From positions 25,721,001 through 25,785,000 of the forward strand of contig NC_056550.1 of assembly GCF_910596095.1 (NCBI RefSeq): a DNA stretch of 64,000 bases, given 5' to 3'. The position numbers and the translations under genes were made by a program. Of the stretch, positions 11,560-23,336 are shown piece by piece (the first letter of the stretch is position 1; the number at the start of each line of letters is the position of its first letter). Under the pieces are notes generated by a model that saw nothing but the letters and a program-made list of their open reading frames with translations, was not told the DNA's origin and made no database searches. The DNA comes from Thunnus maccoyii. Taxonomy: Eukaryota > Chordata > Actinopteri > Scombriformes > Scombridae.

Positions 11560-13745
11560 TGCTAGCGGCTTTGTGAGGCTTTGTTAGGCGCAGCAGTGCT
11601 TTGAGCTAAACGCTAACATCAACATGCCAACGTGTTTACAGTGAAGATGCTAACATGCTGACAATGTTTAACATGTTAAGGGGAAAAAAGTGTCTGCACA
11701 CTAGATTAAAGCAGCCTGGGGCGGCTTTTTGTAATTGTTTCCAATGAGAGTGAGCGCCGAGCGCCTTGTGTTTTTGCAGGAGCTCCCTGAACGCCTCGAG
11801 TTGAAAAAACTTCATATATATATATATATATTTGGTAGCTTTGGACACTTTCAGATCTCCTCCATAATTTAAAATGAAATTCTCTGGGTTTGATGAAAGT
11901 TTTGCCTTTCAGCGTTGGTTTGTAATGACTATAACCACTAGCACTTCATTTACATACTGTTATTTATAATGTATAGACTGTATATTTATATATATACTGT
12001 ACAGTCGCTCATAACTGTAAGAATCTTTGCCTTACTGTATCAGCTGATTATTTGTCTCTTATTCTGTTATTATTCTCTTCTGTAAATTTATTTCTCAGTG
12101 TAACTGTAGTAAAACAGTATATATGCTCAGCACACCTACCTTCATATAAATAAAGGTAAAATAAGTTTACGATTGAAACAAACAAATCTGCTATTGGATG
12201 CTTCATTGCCAAACTATTAGCATCTGGTTAATAAAACCCAGTTTATCCCTGTTCTTGAAGACTTCCTCTCACACCCCTTGTGTATCACAGACCAGATGCA
12301 GCGTTTAGTTTCTCCATAGAAACTAAACGCTTGTCACTTGTTAGCCCTCTGACATTAGCGCAAGTGTGAATCACTTGGCCCGAAGGCTGGCTGGCAGGCC
12401 TCCAAGGGGCTTTCGTGACAACACCAGACAGCCGGAGGACAACCCCCTCCAAACACACACACACACTGACTCATACAGTCATACACACACACACACACAA
12501 CTTGTCCTCTTGCTACTCTACTCTTTCCCTCCTCTACTCTCAAAGCCTCGGTTGGATCTGCAGACTCTGGCCTGGCTCCGTGCTGGCCGCCTGAGGGCAG
12601 GATGACGGTACCACCGGGGCAGCAGCTGCTGTTGTCGACCCAACATTGGTACACCGGAAATAACAAACGGGCCTGAGGAACGCTGTGTGCCTTAACAAAC
12701 GATTCATCATTCGCTACATTTTTCCTGCAAGAGAGTCCAGCTCCTAACCCATTTAACTAAACAAACCTGGTCCTAAGTAGACACCAGTAAACATCATCCG
12801 ATTATAAGAAACCCAGTTAAGATACTTGGCTCACTCCCACGGTTAACGGGTTCCTGTGGCATGGAAACTTCTTTTACCTTTCGTTCAACCCAAGTAGGAC
12901 TTAAACTGGAGTTCTGCCAATAGATGGATTACTGAGTGCATGCAAACACAGTGAACATTTTATTATTTTAGCAAGACACCTCTCAAATATGAACGGTCAG
13001 TCGGCCTGTTTGTTAAACGTCAGAGAAGCCGTAGCGACCACGACAAGACAGTCGCGGAGGACGATTCTGTTTGTGCGTGACAACTTGAAATAATCGGTCG
13101 AATCAGAACCACAACAGGCAAATGAAGCAGCGCAGGTTCTGATGAATTATCAACTTATGCAAAAATTGTACCACCAACAGTGCCGAAGAGGAAGTAGTAC
13201 GCAGATAAAACCGCAGGCGTGGAGGTTAAGGTGGGTGGGGGTTTTTAACACTGACAACCTTTAAACAGTTTCATGCACAGTAAACACTTCTGCTAAGATT
13301 TTTAGTCACCTGAAATACACTGTCGTAAAGCCCCCAATAACACACCTACGTTCCTGAATTACATCTCAGCAGACTGCAGATGTTGGATAAACACTCAATG
13401 CCCCTTTTTGAGTCAATTAGAACATCGAGATGATTTGGGAGAACTGGACCCTGTTAAAATTAGGGAGTGTACCTTAAACCGTACAGAGCCTTTGAAAACT
13501 GTTCATCTTCAATTGCTGATTTCATGGTGCATTGCAGCAGAGGGTGTAACCAAGGAGTCCAACTTTAGACTCATCCTTCATTGTGCAGTCAGCAGTTCAG
13601 TCCGAGGGTGTTGGATGGGATGGAGGTCAGGACTCTTTTTAAGGTCAGTGAAGTTCTTCCACGCTGGGTCAGGTGGCCTTCGAGCGTAAAAGGAAATTAC
13701 AGGGAAACAAACAATTTAACGCAGCCTGTTTTACCTACATCGCTG
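11560..13745. other. Intergenic DNA, no gene seen
   Basis: No exon is recognised. Contents include a (TA)n run at 11,815-11,831, AT-rich DNA with TATATA words at 11,950-12,130, a perfect 12-bp hairpin at 12,301-12,330 (listed separately) and two short (CA)n runs at about 12,450-12,500. Confidence 0.5.
12301..12330. repeat. Perfect 12-bp inverted repeat with 6-nt loop
   Basis: The left arm GCGTTTAGTTTC (12,301-12,312) and right arm GAAACTAAACGC (12,319-12,330) are exact reverse complements around TCCATA. There is no T-run after it on the + strand, so nothing suggests a transcription signal. It is too short for a pre-miRNA by itself, and the flanking bases do not extend the stem noticeably. 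Confidence 0.8.
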
Positions 13746-13747
13746 CT

Positions 13748-14065
13748 CTAGAGTCTCAAGTCTTGGTGATGAAGTCCCAAGTCAGTTTTTTTCTAGATAT
13801 GGGTACAAAACAGATTAAATGCAGGTATCGTTTGACTGGAGAAGTTACTTCGTACTGGGTTATTTCAGTCGATACCTTAAAGGTGTCCAGTACTGAGCTT
13901 TAGTAACATCAGACTCTGACTCTGGTGATTTGTTATTAATACTATGAAGATCAGTTTATACCGATCAGCACACAGGGTATGCGAGTCGAGTTCTCAAGCA
14001 GGTTCATGACTCGAATCTTACTTGACTCCAAGTCATGTGACACAAGTCTACGGCTCTGTTGATAC
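13748..14065. repeat. Fragment of a GACTCNAGTC-type fish repeat, interrupted
   Basis: Two blocks, about 13,748-13,790 and 13,983-14,060, consist of variants of AGTCTCAAGTC, AAGTCCCAAGTC, GAGTCGAG and TGACTCGAATC. This is a degenerate dyad-rich pattern met in fish interspersed repeats. About 190 bp of unrelated DNA separates them. No coding capacity. Confidence 0.45.
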
Positions 14066-14069
14066 CTGC

Positions 14070-15780
14070 AGCTACCATCCATATACAGCAATCTTCTTCC
14101 CTCCACATACTGATGGTGATTGTGTGTTCTGTCAAAACAGGGATGTCAACATACCTGCAACATCGGAGACGGCAATCTAAGCCAACTTGAATTAACTGGT
14201 AGATGAATCACTTATTGCTGCAATTATTTCCTCACAGAGGGAAGCCTCAGGTCAACACCAATAAGTTCAATCAAAGGAACGTTGGAATGGGAGCAGACAG
14301 CAGTGGTTTAATGAGGCACTCTGCTGGGTACGGATTGTTTACGCTCTGTGTCATGGAAAAATGAGAGGGCTAAATTAAAATGGTCTGCTGTGCTGTGTGG
14401 ACGTTTGCTGCCTGCTTTCTGCCTCTGCCTTTTCTGACTCACACTGTTCTCCTGCAAGAGGAATAAACATGGAAATACACTGGAACACACACAGGTTCAT
14501 AACATAGGACACCACAGGTTTTTTTGTTTATGAGAGAAAACCAGAGGATGGGGAGAGGGATTTAGAAAAGAGCGCGAGGGAGACTGGGCAAATTATGGGA
14601 GAGAGAAAAAAAAAGGGAGAGAGGGCATGTGCTTGGAAACGTGTCTGTCCATGCTGACAGCATGTGACTCCATACGAGTCTTTGAGCAGCACAGCAGGAG
14701 TGTGTGTGTGTGTGATGTTTTTATTTTATTTGCGTGTGTCTTCCAGTCTTTCTCTCTTTGCATGTGAATGTGCAGGGTTTTTGCAAATGCCCATTTCACC
14801 AGCTTGAACCCTAACTTTTTTTTTATCTTTGATCGACCTAATCGAATGAAATCCGGCCGTCGTGTCACGTTCATATCAGCGCCGTTTACAGTCGATATGT
14901 AATCAAACCCGACTGTCTCATATCCATCACATCAGAGAAGAAGATCAGCCTGGTCTTTCTGTTTTAATCCTCGCAGGCGCTGTTGTTTTGGCAGGTTGTT
15001 TCCTGCAGGGTGGATTGGCTTCCCCATGTGTTGTCACTTCCCAGTAACAAACCCCCCACCCCGCCCACCCATACAGTAGGAAATACTCTGTGTGACACGT
15101 GAAAGAGGTGACGAGGTGACAAGGTGGCAAAGACAGGACGCATCGTCATCATCATATAAACAACTGAGGAGAAAAACGATTGAAAAAAAATACTTATAGG
15201 GACCCAATCTGAAAATAAATAAAGAAGTAGAAAGATGGAAATAAAAATAGAAAGATAAATAAATGCATATATATATATATATAATATTTTTAAAAATTCT
15301 CAATCTCTGTTTCTAATCTTATATTGTTCAAAATGTGAGTTTTATTTATTTGTAATTTATTTTGCAGGTTTATTGTGTCCTTTTTGGTCCTCCATACTTT
15401 CTAACCTGACTGCGAGAAAAACAAAAATCTAGCTGTTTTCAAGATCCATACATCGATAAGAGTAATTTGAATATTTCCGTTCTGATTTTAATTTGGAGTG
15501 GGTCACAGAAGATTTTGCTATCTACATTTAAATATATTTAAATATCCCACTGACTTGTTGCTAAAATACAACAAGAGGGGTTTTTGTACAGAAACAGAAG
15601 CAGTTTCCCTTTAAAATTCTGGATTAGACATCATCTATCACCACGATGTTGCCAAAATAAAAATAGAAATGTACAGAAGCCTTGTCACAGGCTGTACTGT
15701 GTCTACTGGATGGATGTTCTGATGGTGGTGGTGGGAAAAAAGTAGAAAGTAGAATGTGGTTATTTTGACCAAGTTTTAGA
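14070..15780. other. Intergenic DNA, no gene seen
   Basis: No exon is recognised. There is a short (TG)n at about 14,700-14,714, a purine-rich stretch at 14,540-14,625 and a (TA)n at 15,268-15,283. Confidence 0.5.
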
Positions 15781-15844
15781 CACAACATGCTAACGTGTAG
15801 CATAAAACAGTCACATTTTGAACTGACAGGCTTATTGCATTCAA

Positions 15845-16405
15845 AACTTTAAAGGAGACACATGTTATCATCAATCAATAAGTTTAAAAAGAGCTACAGC
15901 ACAAACTAAAAATCACTGGCTTCACATTTTACCCAGTTTGGGTTAATATAGCAACAACAACACAACACTGGGTTAACTTTAGCTTTAGCTAAAAGCTGTC
16001 ACACATTTATTGTTTCTTGTAACAAAACATATGACATTCAAAAGATACACAAGATATTAACAATCAATAACAAACTTTGACATGTAAGTTTATAAAGAGT
16101 AGAGTAGTTTATAACAAGCTTTAGTTTGGGTAAATAACCCAACAGTAAAATAAAAAATAACACTAAAACTGGGTCAAAGCAAACCTCTCGTCTTGAGTGG
16201 CTTTCTGGGTAACATTAGCAGTATTGTGTTGGTGCTATATTGATCCAAACTGGGTAAAATTTTGACCCAATGCCATATTTTAGTTTGATTAAATAACCAA
16301 ACAATAAACGCTGGCAGGCTTTGGTTGTTTTAACATTAGCAGTATTATGTTGGTGCTACATTGACCCCGGTTGGGTAGATTCTGACCTGGTGATTTTTAG
16401 AGTGT
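15845..16405. repeat. Composite repeat with TGGGTTA/TAACCCA words and an internal duplication
   Basis: The stretch is rich in variants of CTGGGTTAA, GGGTAAATAACCCAA and TTTTGACCCA, a pattern of a widespread fish repeat. A block with AACATTAGCAGTATT followed by TGTTGGTGCTA occurs at about 16,210 and again at about 16,333, a partial direct duplication with a period near 123 bp. A second partial duplication joins CATTCAAAA...ATCAATAA near 15,838-15,880 with a similar block near 16,034-16,070. No open frame. Confidence 0.5.
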
Positions 16406-16409
16406 AACC

Positions 16410-17325
16410 ATGTTTCTCTACACATTTATTCATGTTTATCCTTTAATTTATCCCTTGTCTTTATAAAAAAAATCTATATAATATGATAGATTAGAATGTC
16501 TGTATGGTGTTTATGAGAAATGAGGTCCACTTAACCCACCAGATCTGTTGTTTGAGAGGCAAAAAAAATTCAGTCATCATGAACAAAACATACAAAATCC
16601 ACTGAGCATTTCTCCAGGGCCAGATCCAACTCAGTCATGTACATAATAGGTGCTTTTATTGAATATTTGTTTCCTTTATAATGCACACACTTAAATTAAT
16701 GATGCCAACATTGCATTTACTGTAAGATTAGCGACCCGCCTCTGCTGCGGCGGTTGCTAACGGAGAGCCAAACAAACAACAAGTAACACAGCTGGCATTC
16801 AAGTTGTTTTCCCTCCGCTCTCAGCATTAATTTCCAAAAAGGTAAATTTTAGCCAAAGTCCCATTTCCACAAAGTACTTCCTGAAATTGAATTTCAAAAA
16901 CACAGCGTGTGACTCGCTCTCGCCAGACTTGTCAAATCATTCATTCGAGTGTCCCTCTGCTCCAACAAAAATTACAACATTCTCACAAACAGAATAATCA
17001 CTTTAATGGAAGAGAATTCTGCTCGTATCGTTTTGTCCATACTTGGTTCGGACAATCTGTGCTTGTTTTTAGCAGCAGAGTGCTCTTGAAGTGGACGGAC
17101 CTCAAGAGAAAAAGTGCTGGAAACAAAATATTCCTTCAATATCCAACCTTCTTTAATCTTATGAGACTATATTTGACCTTTTGATTAATTCATCTTTCTG
17201 CAGTCCCAACATTAAAGAGCATCCATGCATCCCCTCCTCCCTCCCTCTATAAATGGATTTGCAGCACATTACAGTCTCCAGAAATATACACTATCTGTCA
17301 GCTACTTGTTTCACCTGCAGCCCTC

Positions 17326-17381
<56 letters not shown>

Positions 17382-18235
17382 CATCTGAGTGTATGTGGCA
17401 GGGAAGCGGGAGGGATGTGTGAGTGTTTAATGCAGTGTGTGGGATGTAGAGATGAACAACCCCTACACCTCAACATCTCTGACCTGACTGCCGGCAAGTG
17501 GAGATGATGATGATGATGATGAGCAGGTAGGTGGAGAGTCAGCAGGAAATTTAGAGTCATGACTGTTGATTCTGTTTCTGCAGAAAGCGCCGAAGCAGAG
17601 CAGAGCAGGAAAATACAAGATTGTTTCCCTTTCTCATTCAGAGAAAGCAGAATCGATGTAATTATCTGTCTGTATCGTAAAACACGTATTACTTTGTAGT
17701 TTGGTGGAATATTTTTGTCTTTCACGATGGTCACCAGGTCAGATAAGGGTAGATTAGATTACTAGATCATCCTGTGGAGGAGGTAGAGGTGAGCTGCTGC
17801 TCTCTCCGCTATCATAGACGGTAAATGCAGCTCAGCTCGGCCGAACATCCGCCAGATGTTGACATACGTGCGCCAGAGAGCGCTCTGTCGTCCTATTGGT
17901 CGACGTCAAGGAACATGTCGTAGGAGATGGCAAATTAGGCGGGAAAATACAAAAAAATTCGGACATGCTAGACTTTTTGTCACATCGCTAATCTTCGATT
18001 ACATCACGCTACACACCTGTTTGTAATAATCGGGTCTGGCGCTGGATATTTGTCGGCGATGACGACATCGAGCCTCTCTCCTCCTCCTCCTCCTCCTCTC
18101 CATCTGTATTCATGTGACATCAATGCATGTCACTAACTTTGCTTCTTCCCGGAAGTTTTTTTTGTGCTTTCTCATCTCACAGGAAACCCTGGGTTGCAGG
18201 CCGAGCCTTCGCATTCCTTCGCAGTCCTGTTGGCG
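16410..18235. other. Intergenic DNA with microsatellites, no gene seen
   Basis: No exon is recognised. It contains the (GT)n at 17,330-17,379, a (GAT)n at 17,504-17,522 and a (CTC)n at about 18,078-18,099. The segment 16,730-17,000 has high complexity and no repeat signature, and could be a conserved non-coding element, but this was not tested. Confidence 0.45.
17330..17379. repeat. (GT)n microsatellite, about 25 units
   Basis: An uninterrupted run of GT dinucleotides. Open frames that translate to alternating Cys-Val or His-Thr here are artefacts of the repeat. Confidence 0.97.
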
Positions 18236-18239
18236 TCCT

Positions 18240-18575
18240 TCCCTGGCTGTTGCTACTTATTGTTATGATTGTTGTTATTCTGCCCCCCCATCCCTCCTCC
18301 CCCTTTCCCTCTTTCTTTCTCTCTCTCAACCCAACTGGTCAAGGCAGATGGCCGCCCACCAAGAGCCGAGTTCTTCTTGAGGTTTCTACCCGTTAAAGGG
18401 GAGTTTTTCCTTACCGCTGTCGCCAAGTGCTGCTCATGGGGGGAATTGTTGGGTCTCTGTAAATTAAAGAGTACGGTCTAGACCTGCTCTATGTGCCCTC
18501 AGATGACTTTTGTTGTGATTTGGCGCCATATAAATAAAAATTGATTGATTGAATTGATTGATTGAATTTGTGTAG
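18240..18575 (+). mobile_element. 3' UTR and tail of an L2-type LINE, 5'-truncated
   Basis: The text from about 18,370 (GAGTTCTTCTTGAGGTTTCT, then TTAAAGGGGAGTTTTTCCTT, GTCGCCAAGTGCTGCTCATG, then ATGACTTTTGTTGTGATTTG and GGCGCCATATAAATAAA) is the very common 3' end of fish L2-like LINEs. It finishes in an (ATTGATTG)n-type tail at 18,540-18,570. Only the non-coding 3' end is present, typical of abortive reverse transcription. The left boundary is approximate. Confidence 0.8.
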
Positions 18576-18579
18576 TCTG

Positions 18580-19550
18580 ATTCCGGCTAAAGTTACACGT
18601 TTGTAGTCCTACTTTAGAGCAACTTTATTCATTAATTGACACATCAAGTAGATGGTAAAGGTTTTGTTGACTTCCCAATGAAATCAGATCTTGTCATGGC
18701 CCAATTCTGTCTCCTATGAAGTGTTGTTACCACACGCAGGCAACCAACAATGCAACAGTGTGAAGTTCACCGACTGTAGAAAGTATTTTCAAATCAATAC
18801 AAACTGTAAAAGTTGAAAAATGGGGGGGGAATTTTTAACCAGGAAGCGATGCAGTGAAACTGATAAAGATATTTGGTGGTGTACCAGGAAGTTATGTGAA
18901 AATGTCGATGGAGGAGAAAATAACTAGCTGTCGTTTTGAGATTTCCACTTTTAATGATAATTACATTTTAATGACCCTTCCCAACCAGATTATAAGGACG
19001 AGGACAAAAGAAAATGTGTCTTGGAACAGAGTAGTCATGAGCCGTGAGTTGTGCTAAAACACAACTCAAATATTGCCTAGAAACACAAAGTGGCCCTTTC
19101 CTTGTTGACATTGTGACCTAAATTGTCCGTGTCCTTGTCAGCCGGTGTCGACACGCCCGTAGTGCTGAGCGAGTGGCGGAGGAGGCGGCGACGTTGCACG
19201 ATTTGTTTGCTTTCAGTGGGGAATTCACTGTTAAGACTGTAGGCGAACATTAGCGGCTCCGGCAACCTCAGCCAAACCCATTATCTGAGATTTGCCAGAC
19301 ACTTTGGTTTGGTCGTCATTCTTAAAAAGCCTTTCCTCTTGTTAAAAGTGGAACATGCTATTTGAATATTTTTGAACAATAAAGCCTAAATCTAACCTGC
19401 CTCGCCTTGCTTGTTCAATTGTGTGAGCTAAGCATACTTTTTTTTCTTGGATAACGCCTTGGACCTTTAGCTTTAGCCTCAGTCTTTAAGCACAATATCA
19501 AGTATGTCGCCTTCAAATATATATAAGACCCTATTACAGGGGTTATCCTT
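18580..19550. other. Intergenic DNA, no gene seen
   Basis: No exon-like frame, inverted terminus or tandem repeat worth naming was found. Confidence 0.5.
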
Positions 19551-19554
19551 TTAA

Positions 19555-19812
19555 AAGCAAGAGCATCTAATTCCCAAACCATGTGCATTAATCTACTGCT
19601 TGTGAGGAGACTTTCTACAATATTTTGGCACCTGGCTGCAGGGATTTGCTCCCATTCAGTCGGCCACTGATGGTTGGGTGATAAGGTCTGGCTCTGAGTC
19701 ATTATTCCAGTTAATCCCAGAGATGCTTGGATGAGGTTGAGGTCATGGTTCTTGCCAATCGAGTTCTTCCGCACCGACTTGGATAAAAAACCGTTTCTTG
19801 ATGGAACTGATT
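19555..19812 (-). pseudogene. Tc1-like transposase fragment, C-terminal part of the DDE domain
   Basis: Read on the minus strand, this starts at SIKKRFFIQVGAEELDW, then after a frame change gives DLNLIQASLG and ends with TEWEQIPAARCQNIVESLL. These correspond to the last third of Tc1-family transposases, where a DLNPIE-type motif precedes the final acidic residue of the DDE triad. Here that motif reads DLNLIQ, so the catalytic Glu position looks lost, and the frame is broken. The remnant begins just where the fragment at 20,650-20,830 stops in the protein, but lies on the opposite strand. It is non-functional. Confidence 0.72.
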
Positions 19813-20246
19813 AAGATGTCATTGTGGTCTACTTTTAAACATTTCTCATGGTATAAATATCTGAGTTTACTTGTTATCCGTCACATGATAACATTGTTTT
19901 TAATGTATCCTGTCATTTCTAACCTCTACAAAGAATACATTGTTGTGAATGTGGTAAGAAAATAGGCCGAATTCCCTCTCTTCTGTCTGGCTTTAGGCCT
20001 GATTCTTGCACAGGGTACAACTTGTGCAGCACTCAAGACATATATGGTGTTTATATGGAATTGCTATGAGTGTTCTTCTAAGGAAAACAACCTCTGATCG
20101 AGGCGTCATTAAGGCCAAAGTGAAGGTTTCCTCCTGTCCTGAGTGAATAGCGTCCACTGGGATGGTTGTGTTGTTTCAGACTCGGGACACGGGGCTGTTA
20201 TGAGTGAGGGATAACCGCCTGAGTCCGTGTAATTGCTTCGCTAAGT

Positions 20247-20256
20247 GTTATGTAAC
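20247..20256 (+). promoter_or_regulatory. Perfect D-box (PAR bZIP site) GTTATGTAAC, 6.3 kb upstream of hlf
   Basis: It matches all ten positions of the PAR-bZIP/E4BP4 consensus RTTAYGTAAY, the site bound by HLF, DBP, TEF and NFIL3. About one perfect match is expected by chance in 64 kb, counting both strands, so this is only a candidate autoregulatory site. Confidence 0.25.
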
Positions 20257-20294
20257 AGGAATCGTTTTGTTGCAGATTCAGGATCATTTTAGTA

Positions 20295-20316
20295 GCAGCA
20301 GCAGCAGCAGCAGCAG
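20295..20316. repeat. Short (AGC)n repeat
   Basis: About seven AGC units in a row in non-coding DNA. Confidence 0.85.
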
Positions 20317-20649
20317 GCTTAAAGCCTCAGTGCTGCTGGATTATTCCAGTATATTTCATCAGGCTTATTCATTTCCCCCTCCTTTTTTCTCTTATCCTTT
20401 TTCTGAGAAAGCAGAAAACTTAGTGCCTGACCTCACTTGACCCATTTATGGCATCGGGTCAGGTTCACTTTGGGTGTTATATTTTCCTACACACAGTTGT
20501 TGTTGGTTTCTCTAATTTTCATATGATCGAGACCGTCTCGTAAATGCACCGAGCATGTTCTTTCTTCTGTTAGATTTGCTTTTTTTTTTTTGTCCAAATA
20601 TGTGTGCTATGATAATTGGTGTGACACACCTGTCCACATATTTTAGCGT

Positions 20650-20830
20650 ACTCTGGTTTGGGACTGTTTTTCCTGGTTTGCTCCAAGCCCCCTTTTGGTT
20701 CCAGTGAAGGGAAATCTTCTTAAAACAGCACAGAGGAATATTTCAGACAATAGTGACGTTTGCTGCAACAGTTTGGGGGAAGGCCCATTGCTGTTTCAGC
20801 ATGACGGTGTCCTCATGCACAAAAAAACAC
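20650..20830 (+). pseudogene. Tc1-like transposase fragment, middle of the DDE domain
   Basis: In frame from 20,698 this reads VPVKGNLLKTAQRN and then GEGPLLFQHDGVLMHKK, matching the middle of fish Tc1 transposases, where the HD of a QHDNAPVH-type motif carries the second catalytic Asp. The Asp is kept but the following Asn is Gly. Similarity ends after MHKK. The next part of the protein is found 0.84 kb to the left on the other strand. No inverted terminal repeats of a full Tc1 element are seen around it. Confidence 0.72.
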
Positions 20831-20839
20831 GGACAAAAC

Positions 20840-22015
20840 CAGCAATATACAATCATTCAACTAACAACCAATACCAGATTATAGTCATACAGGCATTTTA
20901 GCATCATCATATTACATAAAGCCCTGCGATGAATGAATGAAAGCGTAGCTACGTGTGCTAGTTCTCTATATATTGTGACCCAGAGCGGGATAAGTGGTTT
21001 AAAAATGGGTCGAAAAGGTTGATAGAAATGTACTATCCAGCCAAAGGAAATAAGAAGAGGAGCGTATTTGTCATCTGAAAACAGTGTGATGTCATGTAAT
21101 ATTGGCTGTTTGGTTAGATGGAGACATGCTGGGAACTCACCTGCTGCTGTTTGACAGCAAACATGATCACACACTGCGGGGACTCTTATCTCCAATGTGA
21201 GGGACAAACATTTGGTTTCAGAAAAAAAAACCACACACACATGACTGCTCAGACACAAAGCTGATGGCCACAATTTAAACCTATATGACTGTAACGTTAT
21301 GCAGGAGAGTAATATTGAGTGTGTCGACATCAATTTAGAAGAATCTGGCCATGTAAAAAAAAAGGTTTCGGCAAACATCATAATAAAAAATTGTATCTTT
21401 AGGAAATATGAATGTCTAACCCTGACACAGAGGAGACTGCGTAATCCGCTTCTGCCTCCACACACAGGTCTTTGTAGTCCGCTGTCACACTTTAAAATCA
21501 CATTTTCAAAGGGCGGAAGGTCTTTGAATCTGTCTTTTTTTATGTGTCCTTGACTAACTCTGCCACACTGATTCTGGGGGGCATGTTCCTGCCTTCAGCT
21601 GACACGTTTTGTTCCGTTTTGCTCCGTTTTTTTTTACGGTCAACAGCACATATTTTTACGCTTACTAGATGAAACACCTCCAATGAATGAACAGAGTACA
21701 AGAGGAGCGCTCTGACATTTTTAGCTATTTACCTGCAGCAGCTGACTGGACTCATGTGACTCATCACGATAAAGAAACTCCTGACCTTTGACCTTTGCCC
21801 TCGCAGCGACTCTCAGTCACTCATCTGTCTTTTAGAAAAGGTATTTAAGTTCCTGTTGTTGTAATATCTGGTTTGCCTCAAGTGAACTGCTCAGTCTGTC
21901 GACCTATTTATTATCTTTTAAGGACTGTGAAGACAATAAATGTTGTTAATGATGTTTGCAGATGAGGTTATATTGATTCTGCAGGTGATCGAGATAGAAA
22001 AAAACTTAAAATCTA
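20840..22015. other. Intergenic DNA, no supported gene
   Basis: The longest open frame of the window lies here on the minus strand (20,857-21,501, 214 codons), but it has no recognisable family, domain or splice context. Its Cys/Leu/Ser-rich composition fits chance. I see no other structure. Confidence 0.5.
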
Positions 22016-22625
22016 TTAAGTAAGTAAGTAAGTAAAGTTTATTTGTACAGCACCTTTCACAAACACCAGTCACAAAGTGCTTCACAGTCAAAGTAAAATC
22101 AAATGCATCAAAATAAATAAAACAAAGACACCAGATAGAAATATACAAGGAGAGAGCAGATAAAATAGACAAATTAAGAGATAGAATAGCACAAACTTAT
22201 CCAAATGCCTGTCTGAACAGATGCTGCTTTTTTAAAAGAGTCAACAGTTTCCAAGGCTCTTAAGCTAGTTGGAAGACTGCCGACTGGAAGGCATCATCAC
22301 CCCAGGTCTTAAAATGTGTACGAGGCACTTAGAAAGCCCCGAGTGGAGGATCTAAGAGCTCGGCTGGTGGTGTAGGGGTGGAGTTTGGCCATGTAGGGCA
22401 CCAAAATTTTAAAATGAATTCTAAAATTTACTGGAAGCCAGTGCAGTGAAGTTAAAATAGGTGTAATATCTGTTGGATCGTGTTAAAAGCTGAGCAGCAG
22501 CAGCGTTTTGGACACTTTGTAAGCGGTGCATGGAAGATTTATTAAGACAGGTAAAAAGAGAGTTACAATAGTCTGATCGTGATGAAATAAAGGCATGTAT
22601 TAACATCTCCATTTCATTCCTTGAT
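22016..22625 (-). mobile_element. L2-like LINE remnant: end of reverse-transcriptase ORF and 3' tail
   Basis: On the minus strand the segment 22,480-22,608 gives LIHAFISSRSDYCNSLFTCL and then MHRLQSVQNAAAAQLLTRS, a signature of the C-terminal half of L2-type reverse transcriptases. Further on, in another frame, DDAFQSAVFQLA and LLTLLKKQHLF match the end of the same ORF. The 3' UTR continues to a GTGCTGTACAAATAAACTTT end and a (TTAC)n tail at 22,016-22,036. Stops and frame changes are frequent, so it is a dead, 5'-truncated copy. Confidence 0.82.
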
Positions 22626-22639
22626 ACCACAGACCGGAG

Positions 22640-23330
22640 TTTCTCAGGCTTACATAGGAGCCTGCTCTACTAAAAGACAGGACCAACACCTGCACATTTA
22701 CTCCAAAACTGCAAATTTAATTCAAATGGACACGTTTTAGATTGACTTGGATTGTGGTTTATGGTTTTAAAGCGAATCATCTGACATGCATTATTTGGCC
22801 AAAGCTCAGGGTTTTAGAAATCTTTATACACGTAAATCAGTGCATAAAAGTGCTACTAGATGTTTTTGGGTGTGCACAATTACGCACCAAAGTTGGCTGT
22901 AGTGCAGGACACAGAATGGGAACCATGTGAGGTGTGAAGCACAGTTATGGAGTCAGTTACTTTATTCTGGATAAACAAACCAGACGGAGGTATCTTTTTA
23001 ATAATGAAAAGATCAACATTCAATAGTCCTTCCAATGACATATCGACAAACCCAAAACTGCACATAATGAGGATAATTAAATATGAATGAGGTACTGAGA
23101 GTTATGTTGTATAATCGATCCAAAAAGCAAAGATCTGTTGCTGTTTGCAGACGTCTGAATCGCTCCACAAACACCTCAGATTTGCTCCGATTCACATTTG
23201 TTTGTTCCATTTTGTTTCCTCTTGTTGTTTTGAACTGGGAACCACAAAATGTAATCTCATAGGATAATATTTTGAACATGTTTTATCGTCTCATATCGTC
23301 ATGAAAACTGGGTTCTGGATCCTTAAAGTA
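22640..23330. other. Intergenic DNA, no gene seen
   Basis: Short open frames only; none protein-like. Confidence 0.5.
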
Positions 23331-23336
23331 GTTAAC

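Noticed and set aside
20857..21501. Longest open frame in the window, 214 codons on the minus strand
   Set aside because: No recognisable domain, family or exon structure; low-information Leu/Ser/Cys-rich translation in AT-rich intergenic DNA. Most likely chance, though transcripts could show otherwise.
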